NCBI RefSeq assembly: GCF_001905005.1
Contig: NZ_LWKZ01000012.1
Location: forward strand, 921,061 to 985,060
Source: Streptomyces sp. CB02923
GTDB taxonomy: Bacteria > Actinomycetota > Actinomycetes > Streptomycetales > Streptomycetaceae
DNA length: 64,000 nucleotides
Direction: 5' to 3'
Part shown: piece by piece, positions 35,738 through 43,378 of the stretch
How the letters are laid out: each line of letters opens with the position of its first letter
Position numbering within the stretch: position 1 is the stretch's first letter
Translations under genes and position numbers: made by a program
Notes under the pieces: model-generated
Seen by the model: only the letters and a program-made list of their open reading frames with translations
Databases searched by the model: none
What the model was told of the DNA's origin: nothing

Positions 35738-35807
35738 CGAGACGGTGCGTCTCGCTCGATATCCAGTCTTGGCGAGACGGTCCGTCTTGTCAAGACGATA
35801 CGTCTCG
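35738..35807. promoter_or_regulatory. Three TetR-type operators
   Basis: Three 17-bp sites of the form CRAGACG-N3-CGTCTYG: CGAGACG-GTG-CGTCTCG (35738-35754), CGAGACG-GTC-CGTCTTG (35773-35789) and CAAGACG-ATA-CGTCTCG (35791-35807). They fill the divergent control region between the DUF6243 and TetR genes. Confidence 0.85.
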
Positions 35808-35831
35808 CCTCCCCGTCGGTAGACTCCGGCC

Positions 35832-36434
35832 ATGGCCAACAAGACACCGCCCGACTCCACCCGCCGCAGCGAACGCTCGCGCCGCGCCATCTTCGACGCG
35901 GCCCTCTCCCTCGTCGGCGAGGTCGGCTACGAGAAGCTCACGATCGAGGGCATCGCCTCCCGTGCCGGTGTCGGCAAGCAGACGATCTACCGCTGGTGGC
36001 CCTCCAAGGCCGCCGTCCTGCTCGACGCCTTCACCCAGGACGTGGAGGGGTACGAGGCGGGCCTGCCCGACACCGGCGACCTCGCCGCCGACCTCAAGTT
36101 CGTCCTGCGGGCCACCGCGGACGAGTTCAACGACCCGAAGTGGCAGGCCCCCTACCGCGCGCTCGCGGTGGCCGGCGCGAACGACGCGGAGCTGTCCGCG
36201 CGCTTCGTCGAGCGGCTGCTGGAGCCCGGCATCCGGGTCTACGTGGACCGGATGCGGGCCGCCCAGGAGGCGGGCGAGATCGGCCCCGGCGTGGATGTGC
36301 GGGTGGCGGCCGAGATGGTGCTGAGCCCCTTCTCGCAGCGCTGGCTGATGCGGACCGGCGAGCTGACGTACGCGTTCGTGGACACGCTGGTCGACATGGT
36401 GCTCGCCGGTCTGCGGCCCCGCACCCCCGCGTGA
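35832..36434 (+). CDS. TetR/AcrR-family transcriptional repressor
   Basis: A 200-aa repressor. The N-terminal HTH is clear (RRAIFDAALSLVGEVGYEKLTIEGIASRAGVGKQTIYRWWPSK). The C-terminal ligand domain, of TetR_C_11-like character, is variable and its ligand unknown. TAGACT (35820-35825) ends six bases before the ATG and there is no Shine-Dalgarno sequence, so the mRNA is probably leaderless. The three palindromes immediately upstream suggest autoregulation and control of DUF6243-ddaH. Confidence 0.93.
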   Translation: MANKTPPDSTRRSERSRRAIFDAALSLVGEVGYEKLTIEGIASRAGVGKQTIYRWWPSKAAVLLDAFTQDVEGYEAGLPDTGDLAADLKFVLRATADEFNDPKWQAPYRALAVAGANDAELSARFVERLLEPGIRVYVDRMRAAQEAGEIGPGVDVRVAAEMVLSPFSQRWLMRTGELTYAFVDTLVDMVLAGLRPRTPA

Positions 36435-36486
36435 GGGACCGGGGTCGCCCAGGGGGCGCGGAAAGTAAAGGAAGATGAACGAAGTG

Positions 36487-36502
36487 GGGTCGATATCGAC
36501 CC
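36487..36502. promoter_or_regulatory. Perfect 16-bp palindrome upstream of the Prim-Pol gene
   Basis: GGGTCGATATCGACCC reads the same on both strands. It lies 66 bp before the upstream ORF and 113 bp before the Prim-Pol start, in an AT-richer patch; a dimeric regulator site is likely. Confidence 0.65.
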
Positions 36503-36567
36503 TATTGCCACTATTCGCCCGTTCTCCGGTCCCCCCGGATCCGTACTCCGGTCACCCGAGGAGGAGG

Positions 36568-36606
36568 ATGGTGGCAGCATTGATCCCAGACCACCGCTCG
36601 AAGTGA
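36568..36606 (+). CDS. 12-codon upstream ORF (MVAALIPDHRSK)
   Basis: GAGGAGGAGG, an extremely strong Shine-Dalgarno sequence, is immediately followed by ATG and a 12-codon frame ending TGA eight bases before the Prim-Pol ATG. The placement suggests a leader peptide or a ribosome-loading element rather than a functional protein. Confidence 0.5.
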   Translation: MVAALIPDHRSK

Positions 36607-36614
36607 GGGGATAG

Positions 36615-37364
36615 ATGGAACGCAAGAGCAGGTTCTCCCAGTGGCTTCGCCGGCCGAGGAGCGGTTCGGACGGCGGCGATACGGACACGGGATCGGCGGC
36701 CGGACCAGGCCGCGAGGACCTGCTGCTGGCGGTGGCCGACGCGGGTTTCCCGCTCGCCCCGGCGGCCCACCCCTCCGGCTACGGCTGTTCCTGTGAGCGC
36801 ATCGGCTGTCCCACGCCCGGCCGGCACCCCGTCTCCTTCGGCTGGCAGACCGTCGCCAGCACCGACCGGGAGAAGGTCGCCGGCTGGGCGCGCGCCTATC
36901 CGCAGGCCAACTTCATCACCGCCACCGGCATCGCCCACGACGTGCTGGACGTCCCCGTCGAAGCGGGCCGCAGCGCGCTGGAGCGGCTGGAGGCGGCGGG
37001 CATCGAGGTCGGCCCGGTCGCGCTGAGCGGCGCGGCGCTCGGACAGGGCCGGATGCTGTTCTTCACCGCCACCCGCGGCACCCCGGACGACGAGGACGAG
37101 TGGTGGCCCTGCGAGCTGGACTGCCATCCGGAGACGATGGACGAGCATCCGGGCCTGCGCTGGCACTGCCGCGGCAGCTATGTCCTCCTGCCGCCCTCGC
37201 GCCTGCCCGGTGACCAGCCCGCGGTGGCCTGGCTGCGCGGTCCCGAGCGGCCGGTGCCGGATCCGCTGACACTGCTGGAGACGCTCACCGACGCCTGCGC
37301 GGCGTACGCGGACGAGCGGCCCGACCACGACCACGAAGCGGCGGCCTGGCCGATCGGCCGCTGA
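36615..37364 (+). CDS. Bifunctional primase/polymerase (Prim-Pol) domain protein
   Basis: A 249-aa protein with the N-terminal Prim-Pol fold and no helicase. Cysteines in GCSCERIGCPTPGRHPV form the usual early motif of actinobacterial members, followed by NFITATG and HDVLDVPVEAG, where the acidic catalytic residues normally fall; here the DxD pattern is degenerate (DVLD). The C-terminus contains WHCRGSYVLLPPS, equivalent to the conserved His/Gly-Ser motif. This stand-alone chromosomal family is common in Streptomyces; the function is not known. It follows a 12-codon upstream ORF. Confidence 0.82.
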   Translation: MERKSRFSQWLRRPRSGSDGGDTDTGSAAGPGREDLLLAVADAGFPLAPAAHPSGYGCSCERIGCPTPGRHPVSFGWQTVASTDREKVAGWARAYPQANFITATGIAHDVLDVPVEAGRSALERLEAAGIEVGPVALSGAALGQGRMLFFTATRGTPDDEDEWWPCELDCHPETMDEHPGLRWHCRGSYVLLPPSRLPGDQPAVAWLRGPERPVPDPLTLLETLTDACAAYADERPDHDHEAAAWPIGR

Positions 37365-37443
37365 CGCACGTCCCGCGGCCGGGTCCGCGGCACGGCCGCC
37401 GGACCCCGCCGGGGCGCGCTGCCCGCGCCGCGCGTCGTCCCGC

Positions 37444-38421
37444 CTACAGCGACTTCGCGGACGTCTTCGCCTCCAGCCGGTGCAGAATGCTGATCCGGCC
37501 GGCGGCGTTCGCGGCCGGGACCTTCACCACCTGCTGCGACAGGGTCGTGAAGGTCATCCGGTCGGACGGCTTCGCCGGACCGTCCATGATCCCCTTGAGC
37601 TCCGGGCCGATGCTGATCCGCGACCCCTCGGCGACGGTCTTCTGCTGGTGGTAGTAGGTCGAGAAGAAGACCAGCGCCCCGCCGTCCTTGGTCCGCAGCG
37701 CGACCGGCGCGAAGGGGGACGCCTGGTCCTCGTACTGGATGCGGACGCCCGGCTGCCGGCCCTGCTTCGCCCGCAGCGCCCGCCACCGGTCGGTGTGCGG
37801 CCCCTGCGCGAAGGCGTCGCCCGCGCCGGTGTTCAGGTACGACGCGTACGCCTCGCCCAGCTTGCCCGGCGCGACCTTCAGGCCGGAGTCCTCGGCATCG
37901 GCCGGCACCGCCTCGGCGAAGCCGTCCTGGTCCGTCTTGAACTGCGGAACCTCGTCGCCGGTCAGCGAGGAAAGATAGCTGGCCTTCCACTTCGCGCCGA
38001 CGGAGTCCCGGGTGAACACCAGGAACCACCGCGCGTTGTTGCGGTTGCTGACCGCGTCCGCGAGGAACACCTTCGGCCAGCCCGCCTGCTTGGGCACGGT
38101 GAAGTGCGGGTCGGATAGCTTCAGCGGCGGGAAGGCGGGATTGCCCTGCGGGCTGACCGCGTGCGCCGCCTTGGTGAGCGCCTGGTCGACGGTGAGCAGC
38201 GACTCCGTCTCGTAGGACGGGTTCACCTTCGGGTCCAGCTTGCTGTTGGACGCGTTGAAGCCGTCGACGAACTGCTGGACGGCCTTGGCGGCTTCGTCCT
38301 TCGACACCGCGGGCAGCATCTCCCGTTCGCCGTGCACGGTCATGCACCCGCTCAGCGTCAGCAGCGCCGCGCTCGCGACGGCCATCGCTACGGGCACCCG
38401 GAACGGCGACCTGCGTGTCAT
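37444..38421 (-). CDS. Lipoprotein of unknown function
   Basis: A 325-aa protein with a lipoprotein signal peptide (MTRRSPFRVPVAMAVASAAL..., lipobox LSGC), so the mature protein is anchored to the outer face of the membrane. The remainder contains two alpha/beta repeats (about 35-180 and 185-320) of NTF2-like or DUF8094-like appearance, but I cannot assign a family with certainty. GAAGGAG lies ten bases before the ATG. It stands alone upstream of the heme-import operon terminator. Confidence 0.75.
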   Translation of the reverse strand: MTRRSPFRVPVAMAVASAALLTLSGCMTVHGEREMLPAVSKDEAAKAVQQFVDGFNASNSKLDPKVNPSYETESLLTVDQALTKAAHAVSPQGNPAFPPLKLSDPHFTVPKQAGWPKVFLADAVSNRNNARWFLVFTRDSVGAKWKASYLSSLTGDEVPQFKTDQDGFAEAVPADAEDSGLKVAPGKLGEAYASYLNTGAGDAFAQGPHTDRWRALRAKQGRQPGVRIQYEDQASPFAPVALRTKDGGALVFFSTYYHQQKTVAEGSRISIGPELKGIMDGPAKPSDRMTFTTLSQQVVKVPAANAAGRISILHRLEAKTSAKSL

Positions 38422-38597
38422 GGGGCTCGGGCTCCTTCGGGGCGACCGGGGCCGGGGCGGCCTGGGCGGCCGCCGGGGTGGCACGATTCGGCGCAACCCT
38501 ACCGGGGGCGGAGCGGCGGGCGGGCGCGGGGACCGGATACGGCATCCGCACCGAGCCCCGGAGGGGAGCCCGTCCCAGTAGCCCAATACGGGACGCA

Positions 38598-38620
38598 ACG
38601 GCCGTGCCGGGCACGGCCGT
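38598..38620 (-). terminator. Terminator of hmuTUV
   Basis: ACGGCCGTGCC and GGCACGGCCGT are perfect 11-bp complements one base apart (effectively a 9-bp stem with a 5-nt loop), starting four bases after the hmuV stop on the minus strand. Confidence 0.8.
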
Positions 38621-38623
38621 GCA

Positions 38624-39478
38624 TCAGGGTTCGCGCAGCGGCATGACCAGCGGAACGCCGGTGCGCGGATGCCCGATCACCTCGACCGGCTGCCGGTAGA
38701 CCCGGCTCAGCAGCTCCGCGCCGAAGACCCCGGCGGGCGGGCCCTGCGCGGCCACCACCCCGCCGTGCAGCAGCGCCGTACGGTCCGCGTACGCGGCGGC
38801 CAGCCCCAGGTCGTGGAGCACGACGGCCACCGCGGCCCCCGCCGCCGCCCGCTCCCGGCAGATCCGCAGCACCAGTTCCTGATGGCGCAGGTCCAGCGCG
38901 GCGGTCGGCTCGTCGAGCAGCAGCAGCGGAGCGCGCTGGGCCAGCACGCGGGCGAGCGCGACCCGGGCCCGCTCGCCGCCGGACAGCGCGGAGAACGGCC
39001 GCTCCGCGAAACCGGCCACCTCGGTCGCCGCCATCGCCTCCGCGACGGCGGCCTCGTCCTCGTCCTCGCCCGGCGTCCCCGCCCAGGGCGCGCGGCCCAT
39101 CCGTACGACGTCCTCCACCGTGAACGGGAAGGAGAGAGCGGCGGACTGCGGCAGGACGGCCCGGCGCAGCGCCAGTTCGGGAGCGGTCCAGGCGGTGGCC
39201 GGGCGGCCGTCGATACGTACCTCGCCGGTGGCGGCGGGCAGGTCGGCGGCGAGCGCGGCGAGCAGCGTGGACTTGCCCGCGCCGTTCGGCCCGACGAGCG
39301 CCAGCACCTGGCCCGCCGTCACCTCCACGTCCACCCCGTCCAGGACCGTACGGCCGCCCAGGCGTACGCCGAGACCGCACGCCCGCGCGTACGCCGTACC
39401 GGTGGGGATGGGCGCCGGAAGCGTACGGGCACGCCCCGCCAGCCACGTGCCGATCAGCGGAAACCGGCCGCGGCTCAT
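38624..39478 (-). CDS. hmuV: Heme ABC transporter ATPase
   Basis: A 284-aa ABC ATPase energising heme import. Walker A is GPNGAGKST, the Q loop is in VLPQSAAL, the signature is LSGGERARVALAR, Walker B is PLLLLDEPTAALD and the switch His is in VVLHDLGLAA. A 35-residue N-terminal extension precedes the domain. The ATG overlaps the permease stop (ATGA). The last gene of hmuTUV; iron regulation is expected from the box at 41820. Confidence 0.93.
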   Translation of the reverse strand: MSRGRFPLIGTWLAGRARTLPAPIPTGTAYARACGLGVRLGGRTVLDGVDVEVTAGQVLALVGPNGAGKSTLLAALAADLPAATGEVRIDGRPATAWTAPELALRRAVLPQSAALSFPFTVEDVVRMGRAPWAGTPGEDEDEAAVAEAMAATEVAGFAERPFSALSGGERARVALARVLAQRAPLLLLDEPTAALDLRHQELVLRICRERAAAGAAVAVVLHDLGLAAAYADRTALLHGGVVAAQGPPAGVFGAELLSRVYRQPVEVIGHPRTGVPLVMPLREP

Positions 39479-40656
39479 GCCCAGCCCCCTTGCTTGCGAC
39501 GGGTCCTGCGCAGCAGCCAGAAGAAGAACGGGCTGCCGCACAGGGCGGTCAGGACACCCAGCGGCAGTTCCGCCGGCTGGGCGGCCGTGCGGGCGACGAG
39601 GTCGGCGACGACCAGCACCAGCGCGCCGCCCAGGGCGCTGCCCGGGATCAGGAAGCGGTGCCCGGGACCGGCCGCCATCCGCAGCAGGTGCGGGACGAGC
39701 AGACCGACGAAGGTGATGACACCGGCCACCGCCACGGCCGCCGCGGTGAGCAGCGCGACGACCAGGACGAGGACGACGCGCAGCCGTTCCACGTCGACAC
39801 CGAGGTGCCGGGCGGGGCGTTCGCCGAGCGCGAGGAGGTCCAGCTTGCGGGCGCAGAAGGGGGCGATGGCCAGCCCGGCGACGGCGCACGGCAGGACCGC
39901 GAGCACCTTGGGCCAGACGGCCCCGGACAGCGAACCGAGCTGCCAGAAGGTGATCTGGGAAACCTGGGCGTTGTCGGCGAAGAAGAGGAACAGGCCGATC
40001 AGCGCACCCGCGAAGGCGTTCACCGCGATACCGGTGAGGATCAGCGTGACGACCTCGGTACGGCCGCCGGAGCGGGACAGCGCGTAGACGACCAGGACGG
40101 TCAGCAGACCGGTGGCGAACGCACAGACCGGAACCGTCCACATGCCGAGGAAGCCGAGGCCCAGCGCGATGGCGCCGACAGCGCCGACCGCCGCGCCCGA
40201 CGAGATGCCGATGACGCCCGGCTCGGCGAGCGGATTGCCGAACACGCCCTGCATCAGGGCGCCCGCGCAGCCGAGCGAGGAGCCGACGAGCAGCGCCAGC
40301 ACGACGCGCGGCAGGCGCACGTTCCACAGCACGCTCTCGCCGACCCGGTCCAGCTCCGCGCCGCCGAGGTGCAGATGGTGCAGCAGCGAGCCGAGGACGT
40401 CGCCGAGCGGGATGCGGTACGCGCCGAGACCGGCGGAGAGCAGACAGCCCACGAGCAGCGCGAGGGCGAGGGCGGTGGTCAGCAGGGCGGTGCGGGGGGA
40501 GCGGCGGGGGGTTGGCGGGGGAGGGGTGGCGGCGGGCGGGGCGGCCGTGCCCGTACCCGTGCTGGCGTCCGTGCCTGTACCCGTACCGGCGTCCGTGCCC
40601 ATCCCTGTACCGGCGTCCGTGCCCGTGCTCGGGTCCGTGTGGGGGAGTGTGGTCAT
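39475..40656 (-). CDS. hmuU: Heme ABC transporter permease (FecCD)
   Basis: A 393-aa BtuC/FecCD-type permease with about ten hydrophobic helices. LWNVRLPRVVLALLVGSSLGCAGALMQG and NPLAEPGVIGISSGAAVGA are family signatures, and GVITFVGLLVPHLLRM near the C-terminus holds the coupling region. The first ~50 residues are a Gly-Thr-Asp-Ala repeat coded by an imperfect DNA repeat (about 40550-40640), unusual for the family and probably disordered in the cytoplasm. Translation starts two bases after the hmuT stop. Confidence 0.94.
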   Translation of the reverse strand: MTTLPHTDPSTGTDAGTGMGTDAGTGTGTDASTGTGTAAPPAATPPPPTPRRSPRTALLTTALALALLVGCLLSAGLGAYRIPLGDVLGSLLHHLHLGGAELDRVGESVLWNVRLPRVVLALLVGSSLGCAGALMQGVFGNPLAEPGVIGISSGAAVGAVGAIALGLGFLGMWTVPVCAFATGLLTVLVVYALSRSGGRTEVVTLILTGIAVNAFAGALIGLFLFFADNAQVSQITFWQLGSLSGAVWPKVLAVLPCAVAGLAIAPFCARKLDLLALGERPARHLGVDVERLRVVLVLVVALLTAAAVAVAGVITFVGLLVPHLLRMAAGPGHRFLIPGSALGGALVLVVADLVARTAAQPAELPLGVLTALCGSPFFFWLLRRTRRKQGGWA

Positions 40657-40657
40657 C

Positions 40658-41725
40658 TCACTTCCCCTTGGCGTGGATCTGCTGGACCAGGGAGCGCAGT
40701 ACGGCGTCCGTGCGCGGCCCGTAGTTGAGCAGTACGCCGTCGTCGACGGCGGCCACCCGACGGTCCATCCCGGCCGGTGTCTGCGCCACGCCGGGGATCT
40801 TCACCATCCCGTCGATCCCGCCGACGGACTCCAGGCCCTTGGTCATCACCAGGATCACGTCCGGCGCGGCCTTGGCCAGCGCCTCGCTCGTGATCGGCGT
40901 GAAGTCCTTCGTCAGGCCCGACTCCTTGCCCGCGTCGATGCCGCCCGCCGCCTCGATCAGCGAGGCGGCACCGGACCCGGCGCCGCCGATGAGGTAGACG
41001 GAGGCCGAGCCGCGCAGGTAGAGGAAGGCCACCCGGGGGCGGTCGGCCGCCTCCGTACCGCCGTGCGGCTCCGTACCGCCGTGCGGGATGTCCTTCTCGA
41101 CGGCCTTGATCCGCTGTCCGGTCCGGGCCTTGAGCGCGTCGCCCGCCGTCCGTACGCCGAGCGTCGCCGCCACCGCGTCGATGCGGGTGCCGACGTCGGC
41201 GAGCCGCGTCGCGGGCCGGAACGTGACGACCGGGACACCGGCGTCCCGTATCTGCCCGATGGCCTCCGCCGGTCCGGTGGTGGTGTCCGCGAGCACCACA
41301 TCGGGCTTGAGTGACAGCACGCTCTCCGCCGACACGTCGTGCGCGCGGGTCACCACGGGCAGCTTCGCCGCCTGCTCGAAGGTGGCGGTGATGTCGCGCG
41401 CGACGACCCGGCCGCCGAGCCCGAGGGTGAAGACGATCTCGGAGAGGGAGCCGGTGAGCGGCACGATCCGGTCCGCCTTGCGCACCGTCACGTCGTGGCC
41501 GTCCGCCGACCTTACGGTCGCGGGCAGTTCGGTACCGGGCGCGGGCCCCGGCAGCGGTTCGACGCGGTCGGCGGCGGGCCGGGCGGCGGGTTTCGCCGGG
41601 GGAGCGGCGGCGTCCGTACCGCCGCCGCAGCCGGTGAGCGCGAGGGCGAGGGCGAGGGTGGCGGCGAGCGCCGCGGCGGGGCGTGACAGGCGTCGGCGGA
41701 CCGGCTCCCGGAAGGTTGCTGTCAC
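40658..41725 (-). CDS. hmuT: Heme-binding lipoprotein of the ABC importer
   Basis: A 355-aa periplasmic-binding-protein-like lipoprotein. The signal peptide ends at the lipobox LTGCGGG. The mature part has the helical-backbone fold of iron/heme binders: IVPLTGSLSEIVFTLGLGGRVVARDIT, LKPDVVLADTT, and TPITSEALAKAAPDVILVMTKGL. The start is GTG at 41725. First gene of the minus-strand operon, diverging from the HtaA genes across a shared iron box. Confidence 0.93.
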   Translation of the reverse strand: MTATFREPVRRRLSRPAAALAATLALALALTGCGGGTDAAAPPAKPAARPAADRVEPLPGPAPGTELPATVRSADGHDVTVRKADRIVPLTGSLSEIVFTLGLGGRVVARDITATFEQAAKLPVVTRAHDVSAESVLSLKPDVVLADTTTGPAEAIGQIRDAGVPVVTFRPATRLADVGTRIDAVAATLGVRTAGDALKARTGQRIKAVEKDIPHGGTEPHGGTEAADRPRVAFLYLRGSASVYLIGGAGSGAASLIEAAGGIDAGKESGLTKDFTPITSEALAKAAPDVILVMTKGLESVGGIDGMVKIPGVAQTPAGMDRRVAAVDDGVLLNYGPRTDAVLRSLVQQIHAKGK

Positions 41726-41819
41726 TGTCCCGCCTTTCTGCGTACGTCGGTTGACCGGGGCCGGTGGTGCGGGCGGGGCCCCGGTCGTGTCCCGGGGTTC
41801 CGCTTCGGTCGGGCTTAGC

Positions 41820-41838
41820 TTAGGTTAGCCTTACCTTA
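41820..41838. promoter_or_regulatory. Iron box (DmdR/IdeR type) between hmuT and htaA
   Basis: TTAGGTTAGCCTTACCTTA matches 16 of 19 positions of the palindromic DtxR-family consensus as I recall it. It lies 26 bp before the first HtaA gene and 94 bp before hmuT, so iron repression in both directions is likely. An extra TTAGC half-site precedes it. Confidence 0.88.
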
Positions 41839-41864
41839 ATCGCTAGCCCTGAAGGGGTCCTCCG

Positions 41865-43304
41865 ATGCTGCCGTTCAGACCGGCCCGCGGCCGTCATCGC
41901 GGCCGCGCCCGCGTGCTCGCCGCCGCCTTCCTGGTGGCGCTGCTGGGCACGCTGCTCCCCGCACTGCCTGCGGCACCGGCCCAGGCGGCGGCCCGCACGG
42001 TCGCGGGCGGGCGGCTGGACTGGGGCATCAAATCCTCCTTCCAGTCGTACGTCACCGGGCCCATCGCCCAGGGCAGTTGGAGCCTGACCGGCGGCGCCGC
42101 CACGGTCGGCGACAGCCGGTTCCGCTTCCACTCCGCCACCGGCAGCTACGACCCGGACACAGGCGCCCTGACGGCGGGCTTCTCCGGCGGCGTCCACTTC
42201 ACCGGCCACCGCAAGCCGGACGGCTCGTACGAGATGGACCTGACCATCAGCCGCCCCCAGGTCGCCGTCGCCGACGGCCGCGGCACCCTCTTCGCCGACA
42301 TGACCAGCAAGGAGAAGGGCACCGGCCGCGTCACCACGGCCACCCGGGTGCCGCTGGCCACGCTCGGACTCGGGGGCGTCGACACCCGCGGCGGTAGCAC
42401 GCCCATCGCGCTGACGAACGTCCCGGCGAAGCTGACCGCGCAGGGTGCGCGGGCCTTCGCCGGTTACTACACGGAAGGCACGCAGCTCGACCCGGTCAGC
42501 CTGTCGGCGGACGTGCGGGCGGGAGCGGAGTCCACTCCGACGGCGAGCCCGGAAGCCACCCCCTCCGACGACGGCGCCGGGGATGAGCAGCACGGGACCT
42601 TCACCGAAGCCGCCGTCGACTGGGGTGTCCGCCGCACCTTCCGCGAGTACGTCACCGGCAGCATCGCCCAGGGCAGGTGGCAACTGTCCGACGGCGCCCA
42701 GGACGGCGGCGCGCTCTTCCGCTTCCCGCGCGGCAAGGGCACGTACGACGCCGGACAGGGCACCCTGAAAGCCGACTTCGCCGGAAAGCTCCACTTCACC
42801 GGCAAGGACCTGGACCTCACCCTCACCGCCGTATCCGTCACGGTGCAGGACGGCCGCGGCACCCTCGCCGCCGACGTCACGACCGGCGGTACGACCACCG
42901 GGGGCACCCCGCTGGCCACCTTCGAGGCGAAGCGGCTCACGCCCGCGAAGGGCCTGATCAAGCTCACCGAGGCACCGGCGCAGCTCACCGCCGACGGCGC
43001 GAAGGCGTTCGGCGGCCTGTACCGGGCGGGCACGGACATGGACCCCGTCTCGCTCGCGGTCGCCGTCGACGGAAAGGCCCGGCTGCCCGCCCTCCCCGAC
43101 CTCGGCACCGACCCCAAGGCCGCCGCCACGGACGGGAAGCAGGCGAAGAAGGCCGCCCCCGAACAGGCCGCGCCCGCCTCGTCCGGCTCCGCCCGCACCG
43201 TCATCCTCCTCGTCGCGGCCGGCGTGCTGCTCGTCGCCGTCGCCGCCTTCCTCGTCCTGCGCGCCCGCCGTCGTACGACCCCCACGGCGTCCCCGCAGGA
43301 CTGA
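41865..43304 (+). CDS. HtaA-domain heme-binding protein, membrane-anchored
   Basis: A 479-aa exported protein. A basic N-terminus and hydrophobic core ending PAQA form the signal peptide. Two HtaA (CR) domains follow at about 48-215 and 247-410, each starting LDWGIKSSFQSYVTG / VDWGVRRTFREYVTG. CR1 has Tyr62 and His115 (HFTGHRK), the positions used for heme in corynebacterial HtaA; CR2 has Tyr262 but Lys314 where the His would be. The C-terminus has one membrane helix (LLVAAGVLLVAVAAFLVL) and RARRR, with no sortase motif. An iron box precedes the gene. Confidence 0.93.
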   Translation: MLPFRPARGRHRGRARVLAAAFLVALLGTLLPALPAAPAQAAARTVAGGRLDWGIKSSFQSYVTGPIAQGSWSLTGGAATVGDSRFRFHSATGSYDPDTGALTAGFSGGVHFTGHRKPDGSYEMDLTISRPQVAVADGRGTLFADMTSKEKGTGRVTTATRVPLATLGLGGVDTRGGSTPIALTNVPAKLTAQGARAFAGYYTEGTQLDPVSLSADVRAGAESTPTASPEATPSDDGAGDEQHGTFTEAAVDWGVRRTFREYVTGSIAQGRWQLSDGAQDGGALFRFPRGKGTYDAGQGTLKADFAGKLHFTGKDLDLTLTAVSVTVQDGRGTLAADVTTGGTTTGGTPLATFEAKRLTPAKGLIKLTEAPAQLTADGAKAFGGLYRAGTDMDPVSLAVAVDGKARLPALPDLGTDPKAAATDGKQAKKAAPEQAAPASSGSARTVILLVAAGVLLVAVAAFLVLRARRRTTPTASPQD

Positions 43305-43378
43305 CCCCGCCCGGCCCCCACCGCACACACCCCCACCCCACCCCCACCGCACTCTCACCCAAGGGAGACCCACCGACC

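Noticed and set aside
34586..35890. A long minus-strand version of ddaH (434 codons)
   Set aside because: The extra N-terminus runs through the DUF6243 gene and the leader hairpin and does not resemble the family; the TTG start at 35413 does.
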